Assembly: GCA_002305915.1 (NCBI GenBank)
Contig: DBRJ01000032.1
Span: 1-17,563 of the forward strand
Origin: Pelotomaculum sp. UBA1371
Lineage (GTDB): Bacteria; Bacillota; Desulfotomaculia; Desulfotomaculales; Pelotomaculaceae
Length of the DNA: 17,563 nt
Direction of reading: 5' to 3'
In this document: piece after piece, positions 1-7,764 of the stretch
Layout: the number at the start of each line of letters is the position of its first letter
Position numbering within the stretch: the stretch's first letter is position 1
Position numbers and translations under genes: made by a program
The notes under the pieces: generated by a model
The model's input: only the letters and a program-made list of their open reading frames with translations
Told to the model about the DNA's origin: nothing
Database searches by the model: none

Positions 1-292
1 GCTCTTATTATGCGCTTACGGTTTATCGCTTTAGTTCTCCCAGAGATAGTCATAAAAAGAAGAAAGCTGGGAATAATATCCTCAGCTATCTCCGGCAGAA
101 CCCTGCAGGACGCTCGGGTTGCTCCCCAGCAGCGCCCTATCCTCCCTGCAGGTAAGAGCTGTTAAAAGTCTAACCAAAATTATGATGAAGTAATCCAATT
201 ACACAAAAATATGCACACTCCCAAATATTATTGGCAACTACGTCAATTTCTATTATGCAAGTGAATGCCTGCAAACTGAACATAGTAAGAAA
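1..292. other. Left-edge stretch without a recognised gene
   Basis: No family could be recognised here. The + strand is open from the window edge to a stop at about 165, with an ATG at 10 that would give 51 residues. The composition (Arg/Pro-rich, no visible domain) does not argue for a real protein, and no ribosome binding site precedes the ATG. The sequence CCCTGCAGG occurs twice about 40 bp apart, at roughly 102-152. The rest, about 166-290, is AT-rich with nothing distinctive. The stretch could be the end of a gene or an RNA lying mainly to the left of the window. Confidence 0.3.
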
Positions 293-340
293 AGGGGCTG
301 CTGCCCGGCAAACTATTAAGTTCGTTTTGCAACAGCCCCT
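293..340. repeat. IS-end-like hairpin repeat, copy 1
   Basis: The outer arms AGGGGCTG and CAGCCCCT are inverted and enclose about 30 bp. The same sequence recurs at 14315-14362 and, as a half copy in reverse orientation, at 6336-6366. On the minus strand it starts GGGGCTGTTGCAAAA, which resembles terminal inverted repeats of IS6-type elements (inference). It lies just past the end of the SLH/LRR gene on the minus strand and is followed there by a T-rich run, so it may also act as a backup terminator. Confidence 0.6.
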
Positions 341-357
341 ACATGCTTTCCTGCACA

Positions 358-392
358 CGTAAAATGGAGCATCCCACCCTTGGGATACTCCA
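358..392 (-). terminator. Rho-independent terminator of the LRR/SLH gene
   Basis: The arms TGGAGCATCCCA (365-376) and TGGGATACTCCA (381-392) pair over 12 bp with one C/A mismatch around a 4-nt loop. On the minus strand the hairpin is followed by TTTT. It starts 11 bp past the stop codon of the 403-3705 gene, where a terminator is expected. Confidence 0.75.
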
Positions 393-402
393 CTAAACAA
401 AA

Positions 403-3400
403 CTATTGATTAATTAACTTTGATTTCACCAAGAGGTTCTTAATTGCCTGTGCGGCTTCTGCATAGGTCAGATTTGATTTTGGTGAAATAGTTGTGCTGG
501 TTGTTCCATTAAATACTTGGGCGGACAGTACTTCTTTTACACTTGCTTCTGCCCAACTTCTTACTTCCGCAAAATCTGTGTAGTTTTGATGTCTGTCCTT
601 GTCGCTTCCGGTAAGCTTCATTACCTTCATGGCTTTTTGATACAAAACCATGGCTTCTTCTCTCGTGATCTGCCGCCCTGCTCTAAAGGTACCATCCGGA
701 TAGCCAGATATTATGCCATATTCATTGGCGATGAGAATGGCCTCAGTTCTTGCGCCTGTACTTTTCACATCCGTAAACCTGTTCTCATATTTAGAACCGT
801 CCCTATACAGACCCAAGGCGCGAACAATGTATTCTGCCAAATCTCCACGGGTAATGGCTTTATTTGGCTCAAAAGTCTCAGGAGCAAAGATAACCAACCT
901 TGACGCCATATCGTTTACCGCTTCTTTGGCCCAGTGATTCTCCACGGATGCTGCAGTTACCGGATTCCAAATAACAGAGTATGTGGAGTTTGTTAGGGAG
1001 TCCAGCTTGGCATACCACTTGCCATCTTTTTGGCATACCTCTGTAGGCACATGGCTGTAGGTACCATCAAGGTTGAATACGACACCTGTTGTAATCTTAC
1101 TTGGGTCAACTCCTGCCGGTATTTCCATGATTCTTTCTACATAGTTACTAAATTTGCTGATTTCTACTTCTCCCGTTGGATCATCTGATTTTATTGTTTT
1201 TGCTGCAATTTTGAATTCTAGCAGTGGGGATATCAGCTCTGCTCCATTGGCTTTGACCACTTCATTGTAGCTGGCAACTACAGTTTCATCTATCCTGGCA
1301 ATCTTTACTTCGACCTTGATATCTTTAAGATCCTTTTCAGGAACACCAAGATTTTCAGCCACATTGCTGATAGTAAATTCTTCAGCTGGAATAATATACT
1401 CCACATTATCCCGTTTGATAGAAACATCAAATGAGTTTTCTTCCAGCTTCTTGACAATGTCACCGGTCAGCTCTACTTTAGCCACTTGGGAACTTGCATC
1501 AGTTATTGGAATTTGGATTACGCTGCCGGTTCCGGTGAAGTTGTCTTTTGTCGTTTCATCTATTACGCTTTTAATGACTTGATTGTTTAGTTCAATTATA
1601 ACTGTGGACTTTTCATCTTCAGTTGTTTTTGTTTCTATTCCAGCATCATGTTCTTCCCCGTTGACAATAACGATAACACTTACCTGTGCTGGTTGAGGTG
1701 GCGCAGTTTTTCTTTTGCCGCTGCTGGACTTCTTGGGATTTGTAGGATTTGACGTAAAACAGGCATCCCACTTAGCGTAAAGCTCTGTATCCTTAGTTAC
1801 GGTATCAGTTTCGAAGTTCCAGGGGTTTGTGAGCCCTGCTTCCTTGTACCAGCCGCCGAAGGTGTAGCCGATCCTTGTGGGAGGAGTCGGAGCTGTGATA
1901 ACTGTATTATAAGGCACTTCTGTTGTATCCGGAACTTCAGTTCCGCCATTGCTGTTAAAAGTAACAGTATAAGTATCAAGATATTTTATTGTATACCCTG
2001 CTGTCGTTGCGGCATTGATGAAGTTGGCGTTGGAGGAATAGGCTGTTGCTGTTTTTGGATTTGGGGCGTTGGTATTAAAAGCGTTTACTCCTATGATCTG
2101 ATTTCCTTTATGCTGGTTTATGATGGTGGTTAGGGAAGAGCAACCAGAAAACGCATTTCCCCCAATGTTCTTTACAGTGTCTGGAATTGTGACGGTTGTC
2201 AAGGAGGTGCAACCCTCGAATGCTTTCATCTCAATCCTTTCAGGTTTGAAATAATTATCAAATATCGTGGAGGTCAGGTTGGCGCAACCAAAAAATGCCT
2301 TCCCCTCAATAGCCTTGACTGATTCGGGAACAGTGACGGAAGTCAAATAAGTACAGCCCTCAAACCCACAATACCTAATGTATGTGACCGAAGATGGAAT
2401 GGTGTAGGATGTCCGTGTATTGCCAATCGGATATTGTATCAATATGCTTTTGTTTTTATCAAACAACACCCCATCCTCCGATGAATAGTTCGGATTTGAT
2501 TTATGTATTTCTATGCTAGTCAGTTTTGAACAAGCTGAAAACGCAAAATACCCGATGTGCATAACCGAGGCGGGCAAGGTGATGGAGGTCAGGCTGGAGC
2601 AATACTGAAATGCGCCCTCCCCAATATTATTGACCGAGGGTCTGATGGTGACGGAGGTCAGGGCAGAACAACTGGAAAACGCATAACTCCCGATTTTCAT
2701 AACTGAGGAGGGAATGACAATGGAGGTCAAGGCAGAGCAACTAGAAAACGCATAATTCCCAATGGTCGTGACCGTGTTTGTGATGATGGCCGTGGTAAGG
2801 TTAGTGCATTGGCTAAACGCATAATCCCCAATACTACTGACCGTGGGGGGAATGGTGACTGAGGTCAAGGCAGAGCAACCATAAAAAGCATAATTCCCAA
2901 TGGTCTTAACCAAGGATTGTATGGCGATAGAGGTCAGGGCAGAGCAACCATAAAACGCATGATTCCCAATGGTCGTGACCCCGTCATAGATTATGACGGA
3001 TGTGATGGTATCATTGCCTAGAAACGGGGACGTGTTGCTTGAATCATAGTTGTACATCGCCCCAGACCCGGTGATCACAAGCTTTCCATCGTCATAAAGA
3101 GTACCGGTCACATTTGGTCCAAGATTGTAGGTAGTCTCCCCTGACGGTATAGGCTCAATGGCCAACATCATCATGTCGCCGGCTGACTCATCTTTTTCAA
3201 TGACTTCTCCCGTCATACCCTCTTCTTCAATACCCTCATCTTCAAGATTTTCTTCTTTAGCATTCTCTTCCTTTATTACATCTTTTTCTCTTATATCCCC
3301 TGCTGTCAGCTTTACCTGATAAAAAGCGGCTACCCTTCCTTCTTCATCCATGTCGACGTCATAAAGTTGCAGATAATTACCTGTAACCACTCCAGCTGTA

Positions 3401-3705
3401 ATATCGGCACCTGACTCATAGTCTACAATCAAATTTGAACCAACAGTTGGAGCAACTTCTCCCATCTGGGGCGTTGTAATCTCTTCTTCTGTTACATTAA
3501 CAATCAAGCTACCGGAAACATGGTCGGTTACTGTTGCCGAAGTGGACCATGTTGTTATCCCGGGGGACAAAACTACTGCCATTATAGGCACAAACTCGGG
3601 CTTTGCTTTTAGGTTACTTGAATCTTCTGCAATCACCGGTGTCACAGCAGCAAACAGTTGCAACAGCATGGACATAATCAATAAAATAGTGATTTTTTTC
3701 TTCAC
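403..3705 (-). CDS. Secreted BspA-type leucine-rich-repeat protein with InlB B-repeat and SLH domains
   Basis: This is a predicted S-layer-anchored surface protein of 1100 residues. A signal peptide covers residues 1-26 (KKK, hydrophobic core, VIA cut region). A strongly acidic Glu/Lys segment lies at about 138-176. LRR_5 (BspA/TpLRR) units with the core AFxGCSxLTS run from about 232 to 545; seven successive units are exactly 23 residues apart. An InlB B-type (Listeria-Bacteroides) repeat follows at 579-646, with FNSNGG and GYTFGGWY motifs. After a basic Ser/Pro linker (656-675) comes an unassigned beta-rich region (676-915), then three SLH domains (920-1100). SLH domains bind pyruvylated secondary cell-wall polymer in known families; BspA-type LRRs often mediate adhesion. 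The start is GTG with AGGAGG 7 nt upstream. The gene has its own promoter module at 3848-3894 and a terminator at 358-392. Ligand unknown. Confidence 0.93.
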   Translation of the reverse strand: MKKKITILLIMSMLLQLFAAVTPVIAEDSSNLKAKPEFVPIMAVVLSPGITTWSTSATVTDHVSGSLIVNVTEEEITTPQMGEVAPTVGSNLIVDYESGADITAGVVTGNYLQLYDVDMDEEGRVAAFYQVKLTAGDIREKDVIKEENAKEENLEDEGIEEEGMTGEVIEKDESAGDMMMLAIEPIPSGETTYNLGPNVTGTLYDDGKLVITGSGAMYNYDSSNTSPFLGNDTITSVIIYDGVTTIGNHAFYGCSALTSIAIQSLVKTIGNYAFYGCSALTSVTIPPTVSSIGDYAFSQCTNLTTAIITNTVTTIGNYAFSSCSALTSIVIPSSVMKIGSYAFSSCSALTSVTIRPSVNNIGEGAFQYCSSLTSITLPASVMHIGYFAFSACSKLTSIEIHKSNPNYSSEDGVLFDKNKSILIQYPIGNTRTSYTIPSSVTYIRYCGFEGCTYLTSVTVPESVKAIEGKAFFGCANLTSTIFDNYFKPERIEMKAFEGCTSLTTVTIPDTVKNIGGNAFSGCSSLTTIINQHKGNQIIGVNAFNTNAPNPKTATAYSSNANFINAATTAGYTIKYLDTYTVTFNSNGGTEVPDTTEVPYNTVITAPTPPTRIGYTFGGWYKEAGLTNPWNFETDTVTKDTELYAKWDACFTSNPTNPKKSSSGKRKTAPPQPAQVSVIVIVNGEEHDAGIETKTTEDEKSTVIIELNNQVIKSVIDETTKDNFTGTGSVIQIPITDASSQVAKVELTGDIVKKLEENSFDVSIKRDNVEYIIPAEEFTISNVAENLGVPEKDLKDIKVEVKIARIDETVVASYNEVVKANGAELISPLLEFKIAAKTIKSDDPTGEVEISKFSNYVERIMEIPAGVDPSKITTGVVFNLDGTYSHVPTEVCQKDGKWYAKLDSLTNSTYSVIWNPVTAASVENHWAKEAVNDMASRLVIFAPETFEPNKAITRGDLAEYIVRALGLYRDGSKYENRFTDVKSTGARTEAILIANEYGIISGYPDGTFRAGRQITREEAMVLYQKAMKVMKLTGSDKDRHQNYTDFAEVRSWAEASVKEVLSAQVFNGTTSTTISPKSNLTYAEAAQAIKNLLVKSKLINQ
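2523..2994 (-). repeat. 69-bp tandem coding repeats (LRR_5 units)
   Basis: This stretch encodes seven consecutive LRR_5 units with conserved AFxxCSxLTSI cores starting near residues 250, 273, 296, 319, 342, 365 and 388. The phase is perfect at 23 residues, or 69 bp. Several units are nearly identical at DNA level. Four more units, at less regular spacing, continue to about position 2071. Such arrays can change copy number by recombination. Confidence 0.85.
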
Positions 3706-3847
3706 TCAACTTCCTCCTCTTCCTAAGTTTAATTTAATATCTCCACCATCCTTCAACTGTCCCACTTGGGGTGTGCAATTTTTGCCTAACCCTCCAACTC
3801 CGCCTACATCCACCAAAGTCATCTTGCTATGGCAGTTGAACTGGCCT

Positions 3848-3894
3848 GGTTATATTTGCATTATATAACCCTAAGGGCTAATAAAACGGCTAAC
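3848..3894 (-). promoter_or_regulatory. Promoter module A, upstream of the LRR/SLH gene
   Basis: Read on the minus strand, two direct repeats (GTTAGCC, then ATTAGCC, 12 bp apart) are followed after 9 bp by TATAAT (3860-3865). The -10 box lies inside a palindrome with arms GGTTATAT and ATATAACC and a 7-bp spacer (3848-3870). No normal -35 hexamer is visible 17 bp upstream, which suggests activator dependence. The predicted leader is about 150 nt. Near-identical modules occur at 6244-6277, 6440-6490 and 11313-11358. Confidence 0.6.
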
Positions 3895-3975
3895 AAAACA
3901 TGTCTAAATTTGATACTTTTTATCTTTTTATAGGGCTTGATTATGTGCTATAGCTTGACATTTCCCCTTATGTCT

Positions 3976-5730
3976 TTACAGGGAGGCTGTCTTTTCCTTG
4001 GTGGCAGGATAGCCGTTGACCCGGTAGGCCGCGAAAGCCAGGACCAGGACAAGGGCGCCTGTTAATGCCAGGATTAAAGCTCCGCCTTCGGTAACTCCTG
4101 AAGCTGCCGACGCCGCGGCCACCGCCGACGGGATCATCCAGGGGAAGATGTAGGCCTGGGCCAGCGCGATCAGGGCGACGATGAAGGTAAACAGGAGGCT
4201 GTGCGGCAGGGTGAAGAGGAAGAGATCGCCCTCACGCCCGGTGAGGCCGGTGGATGATGTTCCTACAACAATGCTTTGCGGCGAGATCATCTTGGCCGCG
4301 ACGCCGCCGGAAGAGTTGGTGGCCACTGTCAGCACAGGGTTGATTCCCATGGACTCTGCCGTGACCTTTTGCATGTTGCAGAAAAGCGCGTTTGCCGAGG
4401 TATCGCTGCCGGTCACAAAGACGCCTAGCCAGCCCAAAAAGGCGGACACAAAGGGGAAGGCCGCTCCTGTGATTGTGAAGGCCCGGCCCAGTGTGGTGGT
4501 CATGCCCGACCAGTTGGCCACATAGGCAAAGCCCAGGACACAGGCAATGGTGAGCAGGGCATAGCGCAGGGATTTCAGCGCTTCAAAGAAGATTGCCAGG
4601 AATTTCCCCGGGGTTACCCGGAGAACAAGGGCGCTAATCGCAGCGGCTATAAGAATGGAGGTGCCGGTAGCAGAAAGCCAGTTGAAAGTGTAAACCACGG
4701 ACAGCGGATTGCCGCCGGCAATAATCATTTGATCCAGGCCGGTGAAGGGGATCTGGACAGTTACGGTGTCGAGAAGAACTTTGACCGGCTTCAAACCCCA
4801 GTCGGCAATGAATATGGTCAGGATGATGAAGGGGGACCAGGCCTTAAGGATGATGCCGGGACTGTGCCGGTGAATTTTTAGTGTGGCGGCGGGCTCGTCT
4901 TTAAAGCGCCAGACCTTTGCCGGCTTCCAGAATTTCAGCAAACAGACAAGGCAGATTATGGAAAACAGGGAAGACATGATGTCCGGCAGCATTGGGCTCA
5001 GGAAATTGGAAGAAAACCACTGCATCAAGGCAAAGGAGATACCGCTGACCAGGACGGCGGGCAATACTTCTTTAACGCCCTTCCAGCCGGACATGATCAA
5101 AACCAGCCAGAATGGGACAAATACGGAGAGGAAGGGCAGTTGCCGCCCGGCCATCCGGCTGACTGCCATGGCATCGAGACCGGTGACGGCGCCTGCGGTG
5201 ATAATCGGGATGCCCACTCCACCGAAAGCCACCGGGGCCGTATTGGCGATCAGGCAGATACCGGCGGCGTAGAGCGGGTTGAAGCCAAGACCCACCAGCA
5301 TAGCCGCAGTTATGGCCACCGGGGTGCCGAATCCCGCCGCGCCTTCGATAAATGCTCCGAAGGAGAAGGCAATCAGAAGCGCCTGCAGGCGGCGGTCGTC
5401 GGTTATGGAGGCGATGGAGTCTTTGATTATCTCAAACTGGCCGGTCTTAACCGTGAGATTGTATAAAAAAACGGCAGTGATCACAATCCAGCCTATGGGT
5501 AAAAGGCCGTAAAGGGAGCCGTATAGGGTTGAAAGGAGAGCGTACTGGGCCGGCATGCCGAAGGCGTACCGGGCCACCAGCACGGCCAGCACCAGGGTTA
5601 TCAGGCCTGCCACGTGGCCTTTCATGCGCAGCCCTGCCAGGGCAATAAAGAGAAATATTACCGGAATTCCTGCGATAAGTGCCGATAGTCCGAGATTCCC
5701 CAGTGGATTAATCGCCTGCGACCATACCAT
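3976..5730 (-). CDS. lctP: L-lactate permease (LctP/LldP family)
   Basis: This is a polytopic inner-membrane permease of 584 residues, a normal length for the family, taking up lactate (or glycolate) with protons. The family signature IEGAAGFGTP is at residues 128-137, just after the hydrophobic helix LLIAFSFGAF. The conserved C-terminal motifs GSDTSANALF and GGVAAKMISPQS are present. About a dozen or more hydrophobic segments are spread over the length. The start is ATG with AAGGGG about 10 nt upstream. Upstream on the same strand lie a decayed small gene and a gldA fragment, then promoter module D about 510 bp from the start, so transcription probably begins there. No convincing terminator is visible before the next promoter region. 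Together with the glycerol dehydrogenase and the GntP permease it suggests organic-acid metabolism; the exact substrate is inferred from the family only. Confidence 0.93.
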   Translation of the reverse strand: MVWSQAINPLGNLGLSALIAGIPVIFLFIALAGLRMKGHVAGLITLVLAVLVARYAFGMPAQYALLSTLYGSLYGLLPIGWIVITAVFLYNLTVKTGQFEIIKDSIASITDDRRLQALLIAFSFGAFIEGAAGFGTPVAITAAMLVGLGFNPLYAAGICLIANTAPVAFGGVGIPIITAGAVTGLDAMAVSRMAGRQLPFLSVFVPFWLVLIMSGWKGVKEVLPAVLVSGISFALMQWFSSNFLSPMLPDIMSSLFSIICLVCLLKFWKPAKVWRFKDEPAATLKIHRHSPGIILKAWSPFIILTIFIADWGLKPVKVLLDTVTVQIPFTGLDQMIIAGGNPLSVVYTFNWLSATGTSILIAAAISALVLRVTPGKFLAIFFEALKSLRYALLTIACVLGFAYVANWSGMTTTLGRAFTITGAAFPFVSAFLGWLGVFVTGSDTSANALFCNMQKVTAESMGINPVLTVATNSSGGVAAKMISPQSIVVGTSSTGLTGREGDLFLFTLPHSLLFTFIVALIALAQAYIFPWMIPSAVAAASAASGVTEGGALILALTGALVLVLAFAAYRVNGYPATKEKTASL

Positions 5731-5744
5731 GTGTTGTCATCCCC

Positions 5745-5971
5745 TTATGCTTCAGAAATAATCTTTGTTTCCCCAGCCTGCCATTTATCCTGACTTGCTT
5801 CCCGCTTCCCGCAGCCAAAGGCAGGTGTTGTCATCCAGTGTCCACCAGCGTATGTGAGTCCTCCCACAACCACCTTATCCAGCCCATCGATTGGAAGCTC
5901 TTCAACCGCTGGTTTTAATTTTGACTTCTTACCAGACGCCTAACCTCGTTAAGTCTGTCTTCAATGGTCAT
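5745..5971 (-). pseudogene. Frameshifted small gene upstream of lctP, unrecognised
   Basis: An ATG at 5971 has a good ribosome binding site (AGGGTGGAG, 7 nt away) and begins MTIEDRLNEVRRLV, but this frame stops after 18 codons. The next frame is open across the same spot and runs on to a TAA at 5745. It contains the protein-like segments EELPIDGLDKVVVGG, TYAGGHWMTTPAFG and KWQAGETKIISEA. A single frameshift near 5925-5940 would join the two into about 75 residues. I do not recognise the family. It ends 15 bp before the lctP start, so it looks like a former operon partner. It could instead be two unrelated short frames. Confidence 0.4.
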
Positions 5972-6070
5972 AATACTGCTCCACCCTTTCACATTAAGGA
6001 AAACCTGTGTTTCTGAAAAATACACAATAGGTATCCCCAATTGATTAATAAAGTGTACACTGTTATTACT

Positions 6071-6178
6071 TTAGGCATCCCTTTTCCTGCGCTGTCCCTC
6101 CCCAGCCGCGGCAAGCAGTGCATGGACAACCATTTCCGGGGTGATCTCTCCCCCTTCGTGGTGGATGCTTTCCCACAT
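6071..6178 (-). pseudogene. Inverted fragment of the glycerol dehydrogenase 3' end
   Basis: The minus strand encodes ESIHHEGGEITPEMVVHALL followed by AAAGEGQRRKRDA and a stop. This matches the last part of the intact dehydrogenase at 6624-7736 (ESIHHEGGDITPEMVVHALL, AADGEGQRR) almost residue for residue. An in-frame ATG at 6178 would give a 35-residue peptide, but without catalytic residues. The homology begins sharply at 6172. It is best read as the leftover of a second gldA-like gene, once upstream of lctP, or of a partial inverted duplication. Confidence 0.8.
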
Positions 6179-6243
6179 CAAACTAAACAAGCTTATGGCA
6201 AAATTCTTCACGTATCTCAACTCTTTACAATTTCCTTAACTTA

Positions 6244-6277
6244 ATTATAGAAAGCAAGGGCTAACAAAACGGCTAAC
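6244..6277 (-). promoter_or_regulatory. Promoter module D, upstream of the lctP unit
   Basis: On the minus strand, GTTAGCC repeats 12 bp apart are followed after exactly 8 bp by TATAAT (6244-6249). It has the same spacing as the other modules but lacks the GTTATAT palindrome around the -10 box. It faces toward the lctP unit, whose start is about 510 bp downstream. It stands divergent to module B, so the two GTTAGYC repeat pairs form an inverted repeat around about 160 bp. Confidence 0.5.
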
Positions 6278-6335
6278 AAAATTGAATTATTTAATAATAC
6301 TATTGAAACCTTTTCTGTAAGTAAAATAGAAACCG

Positions 6336-6366
6336 GAACTTGATAGTTCGCCGGGCAGCAGCCCCT
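6336..6366 (-). repeat. IS-end-like hairpin repeat, half copy 2
   Basis: Read on the minus strand, the segment starts AGGGGCTGCTGCCCGGC and continues GAACTATCAAGTTC. It matches the left half of copy 1 (293-340) nearly base for base. The matching right arm (CAACAGCCCC) is missing, so this copy cannot form the large hairpin. It lies between the divergent promoter modules D and B. Confidence 0.55.
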
Positions 6367-6439
6367 TTTTTCATCCCAACCTTTTAATGCCAGGTAGCTT
6401 TATATAAAAGGCAAAAAATATCGAGATTAGTCTCATATT

Positions 6440-6490
6440 GTTAGCCGTTTTGTTAGTCCTCAGGTTATATAATGCAAATGCAAATATAAC
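6440..6490 (+). promoter_or_regulatory. Promoter module B, upstream of gldA
   Basis: GTTAGCC (6440) and GTTAGTCC (6452) are direct repeats 12 bp apart. After 8 bp comes TATAAT (6468-6473). The palindrome arms GTTATAT and ATATAAC are present, but here the spacer is longer by a 6-bp duplication of the TGCAAA/TTGCAT core. The module faces the dehydrogenase gene and predicts a leader of about 140 nt. It matches modules A and C over roughly 50 bp. Confidence 0.6.
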
Positions 6491-6601
6491 AGGCCAATAT
6501 TGAGCGAAGTGACCTTTGCATGATGATCTGCCGCCGGACATAGGTGGGATCACAGGGGCAGGCAGGCAATAATTGCGGTACCACAGGAGGGACAGTTACA
6601 T

Positions 6602-6640
6602 ATGAAAATAAATGGAGGCTCTAATGCTAATGATTACTAA
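6602..6640 (+). CDS. Possible 12-codon leader ORF overlapping the gldA start
   Basis: AGGAGGG at 6585-6591 lies 10 nt before an ATG at 6602 that opens MKINGGSNANDY and stops at 6640. The stop falls 8-14 nt past the likely gldA start codons (6624 or 6630), in another frame. The strongest ribosome binding site of the unit thus serves this short frame, and the gldA site (GGAGG) lies inside it. It may couple translation to gldA. It may equally be chance; no protein-level support exists. Confidence 0.35.
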   Translation: MKINGGSNANDY

Positions 6641-7736
6641 AACATTATTTCCCGGGCGCTACATACAGGGTTTTAGAGCAATTGAACGCCTGGAAAATGA
6701 ATTGCCGAATTTTGGAGAAGTGGGCTTGTGTATTATGGCGCCCTCGGCCATGAAGACGCTGAGTGGTAAGATACGGGAAAGGACAGCGGGGCTTCGCTTA
6801 ATTTTTGAGGAATTCTGCAGGGAATGCTGTGATAGGGAAATAGATCGTCTTGCTAATTCAGGAAGGGAATGTCACGCACAGTTTGTTGTTGCTATAGGAG
6901 GAGGAAAAACCATTGATACGGGCAAGATAGTTGCTGCTCGCCTTGGTACTCCTGTAGTTGTTGTCCCTACTATTGCCTCCACGGATGCCCCCTGCAGTGC
7001 CTGCGCGGTTGTGTACAGCGAGGAGGGCGTTGTAATCCGAATTGAATATCAGAAAAGAAATCCCGACATGGTTTTGGTAGACTCCGGCATTATCGCCAGC
7101 GCACCGGAACGTTTTTTGATTTCGGGTATGGGGGATGCTCTGGCAACCTGGTTTGAAGCGGAATCATGCCGAAAAACAAAATCCAAAAATGAGGCTGGAG
7201 AATTGGGCTCCCTGACCGCTTATGCTCTGGCCAAGCTCTGTTACGACACTCTTTTAGAATACGGCGTGGCCGCGCTGATCTCATGTAAAGCTAATGCTGT
7301 AACCCCTGCTCTGGAGCATGTGATTGAAGCCAATACCCTGTTAAGCGGCCTTGGCTTTGAAGGCGGCGGGATAGCTATGGCCCATTCTGTTCACAACGGA
7401 TTGACGGTGCTTCCCGAGACACACAATTATTACCATGGTGAAAAAGTTGCCCTGGGGGTTTTAGCTTCCCTGTTCCTCAACGGTGAATCAAAGGCCTTAA
7501 TTGATGAGGTCTATTCTTTTTGCGAAAGCGTAGGCTTACCAACTACCCTGGCCGGGGTGGGCTTAACCGGTGTTTCACCTGATGAGCTGGCAAAAGTAGC
7601 TACCCGCGCCTGTATTGAGAAAGAAAGCATCCACCACGAGGGGGGAGATATCACCCCGGAAATGGTTGTCCACGCACTGCTTGCCGCGGATGGGGAGGGA
7701 CAGAGGAGGCTCGAGCCTGCTCGAAAAGGGATGTGA
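6624..7736 (+). CDS. gldA: Glycerol dehydrogenase-type metal-dependent alcohol dehydrogenase
   Basis: This is a cytoplasmic NAD-dependent polyol dehydrogenase of about 370 residues, the usual length for GldA, which oxidises glycerol to dihydroxyacetone in the known family. The N-terminal FPGRYIQG motif and the dinucleotide loop GGGKTIDTGK (residues 92-101) are clear, as is VVPTIASTDAPCSA. The Zn2+ ligands are in place: Asp171 in GMGDA, His254 in MAHSVHNG and His271 in YYHGEK. The start at 6624 is chosen because GGAGG lies 5 nt upstream; 6630 is a close alternative, and an in-frame ATG at 6612 has no site. Transcription likely starts at module B. No dihydroxyacetone kinase genes are nearby. 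Downstream come a decayed BMP gene and the GntP permease on the same strand. A related hydroxyketone or glycerol-1-phosphate substrate cannot be excluded. Confidence 0.92.
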   Translation: MLMITKTLFPGRYIQGFRAIERLENELPNFGEVGLCIMAPSAMKTLSGKIRERTAGLRLIFEEFCRECCDREIDRLANSGRECHAQFVVAIGGGKTIDTGKIVAARLGTPVVVVPTIASTDAPCSACAVVYSEEGVVIRIEYQKRNPDMVLVDSGIIASAPERFLISGMGDALATWFEAESCRKTKSKNEAGELGSLTAYALAKLCYDTLLEYGVAALISCKANAVTPALEHVIEANTLLSGLGFEGGGIAMAHSVHNGLTVLPETHNYYHGEKVALGVLASLFLNGESKALIDEVYSFCESVGLPTTLAGVGLTGVSPDELAKVATRACIEKESIHHEGGDITPEMVVHALLAADGEGQRRLEPARKGM

Positions 7737-7764
7737 CCTGATTTCGGCTTAATAGATTTGCCGG

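Noticed and set aside
170..400. A 76-codon minus-strand open frame rich in Cys
   Set aside because: It is a translation of hairpin repeat copy 1 and the terminator; the similar CRGCC peptide near 14340 arises from the same repeat, not from a gene family.
2523..2994. Regular repeats that might suggest a CRISPR array
   Set aside because: The 69-bp periodicity is in frame and encodes LRR units; there are no unique spacers between identical short repeats.
3899..3975. Terminator for lctP
   Set aside because: Only a 5-bp stem (GACAT/ATGTC) without a proper T-run follows the stop codon; too weak to call.
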